From contig NHZP01000051.1 of the NCBI GenBank assembly GCA_003313425.1, forward strand, positions 248,001-312,000: a stretch of DNA of 64,000 nucleotides, written 5' to 3'. This DNA is from Pseudopyrenochaeta lycopersici (Eukaryota > Ascomycota > Dothideomycetes > Pleosporales > Pseudopyrenochaetaceae). The notes under the pieces are model-generated. The model worked only from the letters and a program-made list of their open reading frames with translations, did not search any database and was not told the origin of the DNA. The position numbers and the translations under genes are program-made. Below are positions 9,735-20,915 of the stretch, in pieces; the stretch's first letter is position 1, and each line of letters begins with the position of its first letter.

Positions 9735-11850
9735 ATGCCAGAAGAGCATTCCAGGAAGAGGAAATCACCTAACGACAATCCAAAAGGCACGATTGTGGAT
9801 CCAGCAAATTCAACAACAGCAGAAGCCGGCAGCGCCATGGGCACGCCCGGTCAAGAACCGGGAGAGTCCATGGACGGCGTTTCCAACTCCAAGGAGCCTA
9901 TGTCTAAAGAGGAAACAGATGCGCTAACCTATACGCCGGACCAGAAGAAGAGAGAGGTTCTCAGAATATTGAGATGGCCGGAGTGGGCATACTACGAGAT
10001 CCTCGGGGTTGAAGAGAATGCATCCGAAGATGCTGTCAGGAAAGCCTACCATCAAAAGTCCAAACTGACTCACACTGACCGGAACGACGATGTGCAGGCC
10101 AAGGAGGTTTTTCAGAGTAAGTAGGCCACCGCGAGGGACGTGCAGCTACTAAAATAGTACCGCAGGAGTCAAGAACGCGTTTGATATTCTATCGGACAAA
10201 AACAAACGTGAGAAATATAACAGTGAGCGAGAGGCGTTTAAAGCGGATGGTTTGCTTGTGGAAAAAGAATTTGACGAGACCTTTACAAGGTCAGCATATG
10301 TCGAAGACGGATCTGGCAACGATAGCGAAGCTGAGGGAGACGATGACGACAAGCCAATGAGTAAGGAGAAGGAAGCCATTATCCGAGAGATGGGGCCGTG
10401 GGTCAAGAAAGTACTCGAGTCGGGAGACAAAGATGCGTCTGCCGAACTCAAAACACTTGAGCAGAAGATGAAGGAGCAAAACAAAAAGGAGGGCATTTTC
10501 GCAACCAAGCACTGCCTCCCAATGAAGTTCTTCAAGACGACGTGGGAGACTCGGCAGAGTCTGCTCAAAACTTTCCAGAAGAGCCCGCAATCTGGCGAGG
10601 ATGTCAAAGAGATTGAACAGGCAGAGAAAAGTTTGAAGGCATTGCAGAAAAGAGTCAGAGAAAGGATGGAAGAGGACGAATTTCCGGTCACCTGGACATT
10701 TGACATTCCTCCAAAAGCGCAGCACGGACAAACCGGAGGGCCATCTAATACGCAGAACGCCTCCGGCTCTCAAAGGCAGAATAGAGGACCTGGGGGGCCA
10801 CCAAATACGCAGAACGCCTCCAGCTCCCAGGGAAGAGCACAGTTCAATGATAGGCCTGAAGCCCCGACTTCTGATCCAATGGATATCGATCGCAAGTGGA
10901 GCCCCGGAGAGACCATTTGGGGCGAGGAGATACTAGGACATAGGCCAATAAGGGGATGGGCTCCGGAGAAGGGCACTGGAAGAATGATAGAGACAGAGAG
11001 AACGGACGATTTTATAATCAAAATCGAGGGGCCTAACCCAATCAAGATAGTGAACGCCGCCCGCGTGGGCCTCGAGGCTGTGCAAGCCTACCTAGCATTA
11101 CCCAATGACAAGAAAAACAGTATTGCATGGATCGATCGGCTCTATAACAAGAGCCATGGGCCTTACATAAGAAAAATCCTGGGTTTTGCAACTAAAGAAT
11201 CCGGATTCATGTCCGAGAGACGTCCTTGGGGGGTTGTCCTAATCGATTACAATGGAGAGCATCGATTGATCAACCGAACAGCATTGAAAAACGCTCTGGG
11301 CAACCTTGCTGAGCGCCTAGTCGAGCAGTTCCTCGTTGATGTCGGCGAGGCGCCGGAGCCACCCAAGTACCACCGCCTGCTTGCGAAACGCGAAATGGCC
11401 AATCATCAATTATGGCGGGAAGAAAACCAGTTCGCGAGAGGGCAGCTTACCAATAGGCATGGCTCCACAGGAAGGTGGGTTCCCAGGGCCTTGCCTGCAG
11501 AGGAAGGATCGGCTTCTGAGTCGGCTTCCGAGTCGGCTTTATTTGTTCCTGAACGGCGACATGCGTGTGCTCACAATAAGTACCACAGCAGTCGCGGCAT
11601 CAGTGAGGGCAATGTTGGGCATGGTCGCACAGGCAGATTCATCAACACTCCTAGGCCACACCACAATCTTCTACCGTCGACGCATCGTGGAGATCCTCGT
11701 GAAAGACGGTCGAGTCTAATGCCGAGTGGTGACGTGGTCACCCATGGCGACCTCGCAAAGATGATGCAGCAGATGATGCAGCAGATGACGGCGCAGATAA
11801 CAGACCAGCTTGGAAAGCTGCAGTTGTCCGCCCCCCAGGGAAGCGCGTGA
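9735..11850 (+). CDS. J-like domain protein with long disordered C-terminus (688 aa, two exons)
   Basis: Exons 9735-10116 and 10166-11850, with a 49-nt GTAAGT...CAG intron; the splice joins the two halves of a J domain (about residues 84-150: YYEILGVEENASEDAVRKAY ... VKNAFDILSDKNKREKYN). The signature HPD tripeptide that stimulates Hsp70 reads HTD (residues 113-115), so canonical co-chaperone activity is doubtful. The rest is charged and largely disordered, with a short Asn/Gln/Gly-rich imperfect repeat (GPPNTQNAS) around residues 290-330 and a Met/Gln-rich helix near the end. A conserved-looking globular part lies around residues 365-490. No wider family is recognised. Confidence 0.75.
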
Positions 11851-12774
11851 GCAGGACTATTGGGCTTTTCACTTTCTTTAACGCACAATTCTGCTCTTCA
11901 TGCCTTGTCTCGCTCTCAGTACGCTTTTTAAACCTTGTTTTTGGGCTTACGGATGCTTATTTGTTGCGAAACGTTATCATCTTTCACTTTTAGCAGAAAA
12001 GACACTCGCTTGGGAATTATAACTTTGGGGTTGCTGCGCAACTACATTAAGATGTTGAATATAACTAGTTAGTATAACTCAATACACCCAATTGATTCAG
12101 AAGCACTTTCCGGCTTGACATTACCCCCTAAAAGTGGAGGCGAGCTTGACGAAGAGTTGTCGACTGAATGACTTAACTTAGCAATTAGTGCCCCCCCCCC
12201 CCCGGGCACTGCAGCCATCACGCAACCAGAACGATCCATGGGTTATAGGAGGGAATAATGGTGCAAAAGAGGCCATTTGCACCAATAACCATGGAAGAAC
12301 ATTACGAGGCGTGAATAAGCACAGACAACTACTTGTAGCTGCTTAAGTAAATGGACATTAACTTCAGAATAATCTTTACCCACTCGACCCGGGTGATCCA
12401 TAACCAATACCTTCAGCTTGGCACCTTCAAAAAACCCTCCGAGAGCGTGAGTGTCTCAATTGATGCTCACGCGGAACTAAGCGTAGACGAAGCAAGGCTT
12501 ACTGTTGAATATAGGCTCATTCGCCTCGGTTTCTCGACTGACGCTTGACGTGTTAAAAATAGCAGGAGCCCAAAGTAGCTGCGCATTCAAGTTTATTTAT
12601 ACAGAGCTTAACATAGGTAGGAGAGCCAAATTCGGCGGCATGGAGCTATCATCTTGCTTCCAAGTTACATGCCTTTTTCATGGTCGTTTCCGCCCACGCA
12701 GATAGAAGAAACAGAAAGTGACAAAGGATTTCTGTCTCTGCAGTTCTTGCATTAGATCAAGCCTATACTACATC
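11851..12774. other. Intergenic region with a poly-C tract
   Basis: Contains a 14-base C run near 12190, which could be length-variable. I see no gene. Confidence 0.5.
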
Positions 12775-13530
12775 ATGGCAAACCCGCAACCCTCAGGAGA
12801 CTCCAAATCCCAAGACGCGCGGGCAATGTGCAAAGCAGGCGAACGGCAGGCCCAACTGATCGATAAGGCGACCCGCGCATCCTACAGCACAATGGCTCAA
12901 TGGGGTGACATTGACGAGCTACTCTTCACGGCCGATGTGAGGCTTTATGAAGCCCTGCAGACCATAGAATCTTCTCGCGCACACGTGCACCGTGCCCGAG
13001 TCCTCCTCGCAATGCATCAGCGTACATGTCAAGTCGAGCGAAAGAGCCACTATCGGTATGTCAATACAAGCAGCATGTTTAGCGTGCAGTGCCTCTACTT
13101 ACAAGAGATAATCCACAGCGAAGGATCTGAGATGCACGAGTGTCAGTGGTGTCCGAGTAGCACCACGCCAGGCGATAACAATATGCATGACGCGGGTACC
13201 GACTACCAGAGTGCAATTAAACGTGCAGCTGCGCAGCAGAGAGAGCTGGAAGCTAGAATCGCCGAGCTTGAAGCTGAGAATTCCAGCATGGCGGAAGAAC
13301 AGCGCACTGCGCTGGTCAACGCCGCCAATCGCATCATCGCCGCTGAGAGAAAGATTAGCGAAGTTGAGGAAGCAAGTCGCATAGCAGATACTCCTGGAGT
13401 CTCTTCTCCCAGTCAGCCGGTAAACATGGAGGTCGTCGACTCTTCTCACATCGGGGAACGAAAAAGGGGTGGAAGGAGCATTGATCAGCAGCGCGTGGGC
13501 TTCAGGAGGAGCCAGAGGCTCATGAAATAA
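12775..13530 (+). CDS. Hypothetical coiled-coil protein (251 aa)
   Basis: Open frame with ATG at 12775. Residues about 1-95 are helical and polar. Residues about 140-205 form a strong coiled coil (KRAAAQQRELEARIAELEAE, then EEQRTALVNAANRI). The C-terminus is basic (ERKRGGRSIDQQRVGFRRSQ). A canonical GTATGT donor followed by a TTACAAG acceptor lies inside the frame (13053-13102), but its removal (50 nt) would shift the frame away from the coiled coil, so I leave it unspliced. No family is recognised. Confidence 0.55.
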   Translation: MANPQPSGDSKSQDARAMCKAGERQAQLIDKATRASYSTMAQWGDIDELLFTADVRLYEALQTIESSRAHVHRARVLLAMHQRTCQVERKSHYRYVNTSSMFSVQCLYLQEIIHSEGSEMHECQWCPSSTTPGDNNMHDAGTDYQSAIKRAAAQQRELEARIAELEAENSSMAEEQRTALVNAANRIIAAERKISEVEEASRIADTPGVSSPSQPVNMEVVDSSHIGERKRGGRSIDQQRVGFRRSQRLMK

Positions 13531-13728
13531 GGTTGAGAAATCCGGGTTAGACAGACGGAGACGGGTGTTGGACATGAGTACATTCTGGGTAAGCGCAGCG
13601 TAAGTTGGACGAGGGGATCATCACATATTTTAACTAGCCTCTTGTTAAATGTCGCATCAAAAGATACAAGTCAGGAACAAATGCTTTACTTCAAATCCAG
13701 CATCCACTGCACTCTGCTGCATCATGAT

Positions 13729-15024
13729 TTAATAGCCTTCGCGAATTTCCAGGCCTGTAAGCAAGATGCGACGTACCTCTTGCAGATACGCTGTAACAAC
13801 TTCGGCCTCGTAAAAGGCCTTGTTATACCATATGGCCACCGTCAGCCGTCCCTCAAAGGACCATACATATGTGGTGACGTCGGCTGTAACAGATCCGGCA
13901 CCGATCCAGAAGTCATCAAGCTTGTGGCGGACGCGCTGTTCGACAATCCCAAGGCTGGAAAATAAGGACTGCCGGCTTCCAGCAGCTGCCAAGGCAGGAC
14001 CAAGTGCCTTATATAGCGGCTCGTGTAGGCGTGTGGTGCTGGCCACGCTGAATTGGGTGTAGCTGTCCTTTAGGTGATGGGCGAGATGGAGGAAGTCTTT
14101 CGAGCAGCTGCGACGTAGTACGGCTGGCATAGCCGTAAGATGTACAGATACTGGCGAGTGTTCACGGTCAATATCGGGAGGGAGGCTCTGTCGGAGGTTG
14201 ATGAAGAACATGCTGACATGTGCGGCGGTTGCGTCGACAGCTGCAAGGTTGTCCAGTGCCTGTATCATGCTGCTGTGGGAAGCATGCGTAACGGTGATAC
14301 CGCGATATCTAGCTTGACGGCGGATGTCATGAGTAGAGGCTGAGGAGAACTCTATTCGCTCCATTCGTACGGCATGAGCCGTGTTTGGGTTTTTGGCCTG
14401 GCGAAGACTCAAACCAGGGAGACTGCCTGCTAAGTCTTTGACCATTCTTTGAGCTCTTTGAACATCCGCCTTGCTTGGGTTTCCCAGGTTGAGAGAATGG
14501 GCCAGGCTGCTTGACAGATTTCGATGCTCGTCCCCGAATTCGACGTCCTTGGGATCCGCAAGAGCATCGATCAGATGGTTCAGAAACATCATCGCGCCCA
14601 CGCCGTCGATGTGGTCGTGAGAGATTTGGAAAAAGAGTTCGCGACGTTTTGGGATTAGCACAAGAACTCCCATCTTGGACGATTTTAGCGTACTGAGTAT
14701 GTCGAGTCCAGAGGCTCCTGAACGGTCGATGATAAGGGATTTTGCAAGCCAGTCCTGCACTTCCCTCTCGCCCGGAACAGAGTAGTACAGGCTGCCGTTG
14801 GATATTGAACAGGCGATCCGTGGATGCGCATATCGCAGGCCTTTCCATGCTGTTCGGACGTTGTCCATGGAGTACGCTAGTGTCATGGGCAGCGTTGCTC
14901 CAACTGACACCATGCCGTGCACGATACCAGAAGGTGACGTCATGGAACACGCTGCGTGGAAGAAGCTTTCGATAGCATCTAGCCGTCGGGTCCAGTGTCT
15001 CGGAGCAATCTCGTACCATTCCAT
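13729..15024 (-). CDS. HxxxDG acyltransferase, trichothecene 3/15-O-acetyltransferase-like (431 aa)
   Basis: Predicted transfer of an acyl group from acyl-CoA to an alcohol of a small molecule. The condensation/BAHD-type catalytic motif HDHIDG is at residues 136-141 (His136, Asp140, Gly141), in the usual position about one third along. The C-terminal half is typical of Tri3-like fungal acyltransferases (THASHSSMIQALDN; WSFEGRLTVAIWYNKAF). The ATG at 15024 (MEWYEIAPRHWTRRLDAIES) is the natural start, and the length fits the family. Residues 1-231 occur again at 56741-56050 in a near-identical, truncated copy, part of a segment of about 1.9 kb. No biosynthetic cluster core gene is visible nearby, so the substrate is unknown. 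Confidence 0.8.
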   Translation of the reverse strand: MEWYEIAPRHWTRRLDAIESFFHAACSMTSPSGIVHGMVSVGATLPMTLAYSMDNVRTAWKGLRYAHPRIACSISNGSLYYSVPGEREVQDWLAKSLIIDRSGASGLDILSTLKSSKMGVLVLIPKRRELFFQISHDHIDGVGAMMFLNHLIDALADPKDVEFGDEHRNLSSSLAHSLNLGNPSKADVQRAQRMVKDLAGSLPGLSLRQAKNPNTAHAVRMERIEFSSASTHDIRRQARYRGITVTHASHSSMIQALDNLAAVDATAAHVSMFFINLRQSLPPDIDREHSPVSVHLTAMPAVLRRSCSKDFLHLAHHLKDSYTQFSVASTTRLHEPLYKALGPALAAAGSRQSLFSSLGIVEQRVRHKLDDFWIGAGSVTADVTTYVWSFEGRLTVAIWYNKAFYEAEVVTAYLQEVRRILLTGLEIREGY

Positions 15025-16258
15025 TCTGAGCTCTTGCGTTGTCGGTGAGTGCTGCTGAAGAACCTCCCTTGCAGCGAAAGCCTGGTGATTCGGGCGGTGT
15101 AGAGACTAGAAGACTATTCTCTTGAGCTTTTACGAGTGAGGGTCGGTTTCGTTAATCAGAAATAGAGCACCAGGGGTTTAGGAATGCGGGAGTGGAGCAC
15201 GGCTGGATCGGCTGGAACATCACGAAATACAGTACAGTAGTGCGTCATGATGAAACAAATAGATTCAGTTCCAATCGGCGTCAACAAGGTGCGAATACTG
15301 AGCGATACCTTCATTGGTGGGTCCAAAAAGCGCCTGGTCTCGAGAGCGTTGACACCACTCGGCATCACCACCCACCATCACTCGGCATCACCACCCACCA
15401 TCACTCAGCATCGACGCGACTCAACATTTCATGCCAGCCGCCCTTTCAACACTACCAAAGTCGGGTTCCAATCCAAGGCAGCCGGTTCGCATGTACCTAC
15501 TGCAACGTTGGCAATGCCAATATGTGTCTCCTCGATCTTTTTTGCATCCGATTCTTCTCGCGTCCATCTGGTGCCCATAAGGAAGGACATTATCGCCCAA
15601 ATACAAGCCACAGGACGGATCATTCCCGTCAGTCGAAGCATAGGAGCCATAGGTCACACCGCAAAAGAGAACATGCTGGTCGAGTCGTCCTTATTATACA
15701 CTACGATCATTGTTACAAATCGCCCTGCTTGTCCACGGCACAACATCTAACTCGAGACGACGTAATCACAAATATTCCCGAACTAGAGAGCGTTAAGCAA
15801 AGCGCAGCATTATACCACGCAGTAACATGCCCCAAAGACACCGCGATATAAACATCACTCGCATCCTCGACCGCCCCAGCCAAAACTGCGCTGCGCTGTA
15901 ACTGAGAGAGATTCGGAGGTAGCACGGACACGTCCTGATTTATCAGACACCTCGAAATCTTCGCTCAAGGATGCCTGGGAATGCCTGGGACTTTCCAGAA
16001 ACGAGGTATCAGTTTCCATGGACATGCAAGAACCTGGGTTGTGTCTAGACTCGAATTTGGCAGTTCTTACCATGGTACGTATGCTAGGTAGTATGGAAAC
16101 AGTCAGGGTCATCGGTTGTTCTGATCAGTTGGGCGTTCATTATTTTAGAATGCATCCTTGCGTTTGCGTATTTTTTTGCTCTACATGATTGCTTTCTCGT
16201 GATCCCCACAGTCAGCTACTTCACACGGGCAAGTCGCAGCAAGTGGTCCTTGCATGAA
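14333..16258 (+). repeat. Segmental duplication, copy 1
   Basis: This stretch is near-identical to 56050-58037 in the same orientation, 41.7 kb away. The stretch from 14333 to about 16170 pairs base for base with an offset of 41,717 apart from a few substitutions (for example A/G at 15272 versus 56989). Further right an insertion of about 60 bp appears in copy 2 before homology resumes to 16258. It covers the 5' part of the acyltransferase gene, its promoter and about 1.2 kb upstream. Several overlapping frames at 15156-16112 exist on both strands; none has recognisable composition, so I annotate no gene there. Confidence 0.9.
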
Positions 16259-16682
16259 TATCTTCGCCTCCCACGCGACGACACGGCTTCTGGGTTGTGT
16301 GGAACTCCTGCGCAGGCGTTCTCTTTTGTAAACGACTTCTTAAAAACTGCTTTAAAGGCTGGGAGGTAGGTTTCTTTTGTTAATGTGGTGGAGACGGCGG
16401 CGTGCCAATGCTGAGATCTCGTCGCCATACTTGGGGCGAGAAGCAGGCGGCGTCAAGTGGCTGCAGCAGGTACGACGAGTGTGGCGGCATGTAGATAGTA
16501 ATTATCTTCTTCTCCTTACAGCGATCCTGGAAATCCAAGGAGCAGTGGCTCTCATAGCCGTCAATAATGAGCAGCCTATACGCTCCGACAGGCTTCGCAT
16601 GCGTGTCGAAGTGTACAAGCCAGGAAAGCGCCAGATCGTTGTTACTATCGGGACAGCACCACTGGGCAACACTCGGCACCAC
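16216..16682 (-). pseudogene. Degenerate pogo/Fot1-type transposase fragment
   Basis: Reading leftward, the translation shows LLIIDGYESHCSLDFQDRC and IYMPPHSSYLLQPLDAACFS, the DDE_1 core of pogo/Fot1 transposases (DGH-type Asp and the LQPLD Asp). After a frameshift near 16385 it continues with TYLPAFKAVFKKSFTKENAC. The N-terminal DNA-binding domains and the terminal repeats are missing. It overlaps the end of the duplicated segment. Confidence 0.75.
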
Positions 16683-17168
16683 TCAGCATGTCACCACTCT
16701 CTGCATATAGCATTCAGTCTGAGCCACTATACCCTGCTCAAATTCAACGAGCTCTACCAATGCGTTGTCGACCAAGGCCTACACTCCTGTTAATGACCTT
16801 TCTGTGCTGGTCGAAATAATTAATAGCACGACTAAGAGCATATATTATTTGTTACAGGCAAGTATATTAAGGACGTAGTATATTAAGAGAATTAATTTAT
16901 AAGTGACAAGTTTATACACATCTGAATGGGCCCTGAAGGACAAGTTTCGCACCCCGCAGGGTAACATTAGTAGAGAACTAGGATTCAAAACGCTTATATT
17001 TCTCTATCCTGCTTAATTTCATTAATAAACAAGCTTTTCCCAATCGTCTTCTATTGCAGATGTGGTTGGGCTAACTGCTTGGGGATTGAAAATTGAAGCA
17101 ACGAGCCTTTTGATTCAATCCCCCCTACACGTTTGGATCCTCTTGCACTCATACCATACACTTCAACA
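16683..17168. other. AT-rich intergenic stretch
   Basis: Contains repeated TATATTAAG-type motifs around 16860-16890. I see no gene. Confidence 0.45.
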
Positions 17169-18151
17169 ATGTCGCCTACTTCGGATTCTAAGGGTTGGGT
17201 GTTTCGCCGGCGTTACATTGGTGCGATTCTGGTACTGCTGTCCGCACTTGCCGTTAGTGAGTTGTTCTCCTGCAAAACTGCTGGCGGCGGGCAGCTCTTC
17301 CTGACTTGTCGACAGGCATCATTGCCAGCAGCGATGGCCCGGCACCATCGGTTGAAGCCTACTACGGATCGTGGGAATCGCGCCTCGGATATCGACTCGT
17401 CCTAAGGAACAAAAGACATTGTGGATTATACGCCAAGGGCCAGATTTCACCTTTTCCCATTTCTACAGCACAGCGAGCTATGGAAGAGAAGCTGTACGAG
17501 CGACTTGGCCTGAAGCCGGGAGCGAAAGTACTCGATGCAGGGGCGGGTTCAGGCTACGTTGCCATGACCATGGCCCGATACGGTCTACAAGTGCAGGCTA
17601 TCGATATCACGCCACATCATCTTACTGACGCACGGAAAAATGTCAAGAAGTACGGTCTCGAAAGCAAGATTGCAGTGGACTACGGAAATTACCATGACCT
17701 CAGTGCGTTTCCTGATGAATCTTTTGACGGCATCTACACCATGGAGACGTTTGTACATGCCGACGATCCGTTCAAAGTCCTCAACAACTTCAAGCGTCTG
17801 CTCAAGCCAGGCGGTGTTCTGGTTCTTCACGAAGCTGACTTTGACCGCGACTCGAAGACACTGCAAGACGTACTTCGGTTGTCCCACTGTCAAAACATGC
17901 TTCCTCAAGGCAGTTATCAGGAACTTCTAGAGAAGACGGGCTTCAAGGACTTTTCGCTTGAGGATCTTACGGAAGAAGTGTTGCCAATGTGGAGACTATT
18001 TGGAATCTTAGGATATGTGCCTTACCAGATTTTCAAGCTCCTTGGTATTCAAGATCGCTTCATCAACGTCATGGCCGGGGTTGAGGCGTGGCTGAATTGG
18101 GGGGATGGCCGCTACATCTCAGCTAGGGCTGTAAAGCCATTACGTTTGTAA
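17169..18151 (+). CDS. Membrane-anchored class I SAM-dependent methyltransferase (307 aa, two exons)
   Basis: Exons 17169-17256 and 17316-18151, with a 59-nt intron (GTGAGT, CTGAC branch, GACAG). Exon 1 encodes a basic N-terminus and one transmembrane helix (IGAILVLLSALAV), suggesting anchoring in a membrane with the enzyme on one face. The SAM-binding motif I (LDAGAGSG, residues about 102-109) is followed by an acidic motif II (QAIDIT), a motif around YTMETFVHADDP, and a post-motif KPGGVLVLHEADF. The arrangement resembles the Erg6/cyclopropane-fatty-acid-synthase group, but the C-terminal sterol-methyltransferase domain is not obvious, so the substrate is unknown. Confidence 0.8.
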
Positions 18152-19030
18152 AAGATGCTTTGTTATTTTTGATAAAGGTTGAGATGTATATTGTAATATT
18201 TCTCCTGAAGACATCTAAAGATATCGATATCTTCTCTATCCCACCAATGTCAGCTGAGGCGGAGAGAGTGCTCAGCGGACCGCGGAGAACAATAAGCTGG
18301 GAGAGAGCAAGGCTGTCAGCTCGTACGATTGAGCGTTTAGAGTGTTTGAATTGGCTGACGAGAAAAGTGAAAGGGGAGATAAACACACCTTTTTCGTCAA
18401 CGGACGCTCCCTCCAACTCTGATAGCGATGAATGCAGGATCTTGAGATTACCACGGTAGTCCATTGAACGATTTCGGTCTGATGCAGATGGCAGCCCGAA
18501 CAGGCTTCAGCGCAAACGCCGAAACTGGCCTTTGTCCACAATTAGATCTAAATTTAGAAAATCACTGCGCTGTTTCGAGTAGAGCTTGCAAACCTCCGTC
18601 TCGCTTTCATATTACTACTATATACTTAGATTTTGTCAAGTCTGTCCAAGCTCGAGCGATTGTGTAAAAGTAGATGAATTTACTCTGGCTTTTACGTCGA
18701 GGTCTTACCGCAATAACCTGCAACAAAGAGGGAAAACGAAGATAAAGGGCGAGCGCGGCTAGATCAGTGTAGTTGAAGGGAACCTTGGAGTGGAAGGTGG
18801 AGAGGAGGGTGCGGGCTGCGAAAAGGGCTCCGCGCAAACGTCGAAAGTGGCCTTCGTTTATACACAGATCTAAATTTAGACGCTTCCATGGCTTACTCCG
18901 CTATTTCAAGTATCGCTTGCGAACGCGCCGCAACGACTGATCACTGCGGGTCTCCATTTCCCTTTTTGCGTCCTTCACAGGTGTGAAACTTTAACTCTTC
19001 ACTATTTAACTGCGGCGCGCCACCGAATAG
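18152..19030. other. Intergenic region with a duplicated motif around a 12-bp palindrome
   Basis: Two related blocks of about 80-90 bp (about 18508-18592 and 18832-18922) share CGCAAACG, GGCCTT and the palindrome TCTAAATTTAGA, followed by a similar CGCT-TTTC-AGT...GCTTGC stretch. No gene is seen. Confidence 0.4.
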
Positions 19031-19275
19031 ATGAGGGATAGTGGACGTACCGAAGAGCCTATAAGTCCAACAAAGAGCACCCGCAAAACTGAGTCAATGC
19101 TGATGATCGAGGAAGGGAAAGACTACGACGATGTCGACGAGTCGAAGCTCCCATATACTCATGTACGCAACCTAGGCCATGGCCATAGCGAGACAGTAGA
19201 AAAGGTGAAAGGTTCGCACACCAAGAAGTCATACGCACGCAAGACGATTCGAATTTCCTATCAAAACTTTAGGGG
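19031..19275 (+). pseudogene. Protein kinase N-lobe fragment, cut by a copia LTR
   Basis: The frame from ATG 19031 encodes a short charged N-terminus, then LPYTHVRNLGHGHSETVEKV and YARKTIRISYQNF, matching the glycine-rich loop (LGxGxxxxVEKV) and the VAVK-type lysine strand (YARK) of Ser/Thr kinases. At 19276 the sequence changes into a TG-starting LTR. The rest of the kinase domain is not found within the window. A disrupted gene is the most economical reading. Confidence 0.6.
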
Positions 19276-20410
19276 TGTAAGAGTTATCTCATTAATCAAG
19301 CTGAGCCTGAGACTAAGTAATGACGCTAATTAGTCATGTAGACAAGGTCACATGACCACTGCCTTCATCTCCCATCTTGACACTCCCCCTCGATGAGGGC
19401 AGTGCTCCCCCTCAATTGCCGCTATGCACGCACACGTCGTTCATGCTCTGGAGACGTTGCCCTACTCATCGATCCTTCGCAAGCCAACCATTCGCCGAAA
19501 GGACTCAAACTTCGTCTTGCTCAACGGCTTAGTGAGTCCATCCGCTGGGTTCAACTCGCCTGCGATCCATTCCATCCTAACAAGCTGCTCCTCTACCTTC
19601 TCTCGTACAAAGTGGTACCGGATGTCCACGTGCTTCGTTCTCGCATGATACATCGGGTTCTTGGCCAGGGCCAGGGCCCCTCGATTGTCTCCGAGTATGG
19701 TTACTGGCTCAGGCCCGCTCGGCTGAGAGAGGTCAACTCGCAGCTGACACAACAGTCGCTGCAGCCATATCGCTTCCTTCGCGGCCTCTGACTCCGCGAT
19801 GTACTCAGCCTCACAGCTGGACAGCGCCACTGTAGCCTGACGCTTCGATTTCCAGCTGATGGCGGTGCCGGCAAATGTGAAGACGTAACCCCCAGTTGAT
19901 CGGCGATCATCATCTCTTCCCCAGTTCGCGTCTGTGTAGCCCGTCAGGATATCTGGCCGATCTTGCGTATCTATTACCAGGCCGTAGTCACTGGTACCCT
20001 TTATTGTTATGAGTACTCAAATACGTGGCACATGTGATGCAATTCTCAATAGACTTAAAATTATCTCTATTTTGAGTTGTCTCCCTCTCTTCTACAGAGC
20101 GCAACCTGCTCCTTTATATCTACGGCCTTAACTTCAGCTCTTCGGTCTGGCCGACGGTGAATCCGATATTCTCGGTCTCACCGAAAGTATGGAATTTCGG
20201 TCTCTCCGATCAGATATCACCGTACTTTCTAGACCTGTCAACACCCTTCAGGTACCGAAGAAGCCTCTTCAAGGCCGCATGGTGTTTTTGTGACGGATTG
20301 GCGGCGAAGCGACCTAGCTGACTGACCGCATATGAAATATCCGGGCGAGTACAGAGCATCAGATACATGAGGCTCCCAACCGCTCGCTGATACCATTTCC
20401 GGTCCTACAA
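19276..20410 (-). mobile_element. Copia-2: 3' fragment of a copia element with a short LTR
   Basis: Reading leftward: the end of the RT (WYQRAVGSLMYLMLCTRPDI), then RNase H (SSCEAEYIAESEAAKEAIWL ... ARTKHVDIRYHFVREKVEEQ ... NPADGLTKPL), a stop at 19462, a GA-rich polypurine tract (rc of 19383-19391) and a putative 107-bp LTR at 19276-19382 beginning TGTCAAG and ending CTTACA. A solo LTR of another family (20002-20243) splits the fragment. Everything 5' of about 20410 is missing. Confidence 0.8.
20002..20243 (-). repeat. Solo LTR of the Copia-5 family, 5-bp target duplication CCCTT
   Basis: The 242-bp sequence closely matches the minus strand of the Copia-5 3' LTR (50768-51010). It is flanked by CCCTT at 19997-20001 and 20244-20248. 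It lies in the RT/RNase H region of Copia-2. A solo LTR is the usual product of LTR-LTR recombination after insertion. Its outer U5 end reads AATA rather than AACA. Confidence 0.9.
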
Positions 20411-20915
20411 GTCTGACGCCTCTTTACTGTAAGCCTTAAAGGGTGCACAAAGAAATTGTTCATAGAAGTGCATATCATATTGATTGTCTGTTTAAGATGG
20501 AGGGTGGCCTGCAGCTATATGTTCATGAGAGATTACTAATTCTCGAATCATGTGACCAATACTGGCTTACACACCCTCTCAGCTTTTGAAGTTCTTCAAA
20601 AGATGCACTTAAAAGGTAAAGATGGCTGCCTAACGCTTAGGACTTCTACCAATGTACTGCTCTCATTTAAAGAGACTCAAGCACAAAAGATGTGCTCCAA
20701 GACGAAGACTTTATATTAATTGTAGATGGCTGCCTAAAACTTAGGACTTCTGCCAATAAACTGCTCTCATGTAGAGAGACTTCCGTCAGTTAGTATGAGA
20801 TTTTGAAACCTTGAGCTATTGAATTAGAGTTGATATTTCTCAAGGAAGTTGTCTGCCTCATCTTGAGGACTTAGTCTGCCTCATCTTGAGGACTTAGTCT
20901 GCCTCATTTTGAGTA
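20411..20915 (-). other. Left part of the Copia-4 3' region, with 23-bp tandem repeats
   Basis: Non-coding, and interpreted as the continuation of Copia-4 across the TIR element. Its right end (20845-20915) is an array of a 23-bp unit (GACTTAGTCTGCCTCATTTT plus GAG) that continues at 30304 on the other side of the TIR element. Two imperfect copies of a GATGGCTGCCTAA..TTAGGACTTCT motif lie at about 20620 and 20727. Confidence 0.6.

Noticed and set aside
13053..13102. Canonical-looking intron (GTATGT...TTACAAG) in the coiled-coil gene
   Set aside because: Its 50 nt would shift the frame away from the downstream coiled coil. The unspliced frame is coherent on both sides.
15192..15851. Frame of 219 codons in the duplicated segment
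   Set aside because: His/Ser-rich composition from a CACCACCCACCATCACT-like repeat. It overlaps several other frames with equal claim and has no domain. Its presence in both copies follows from the duplication.
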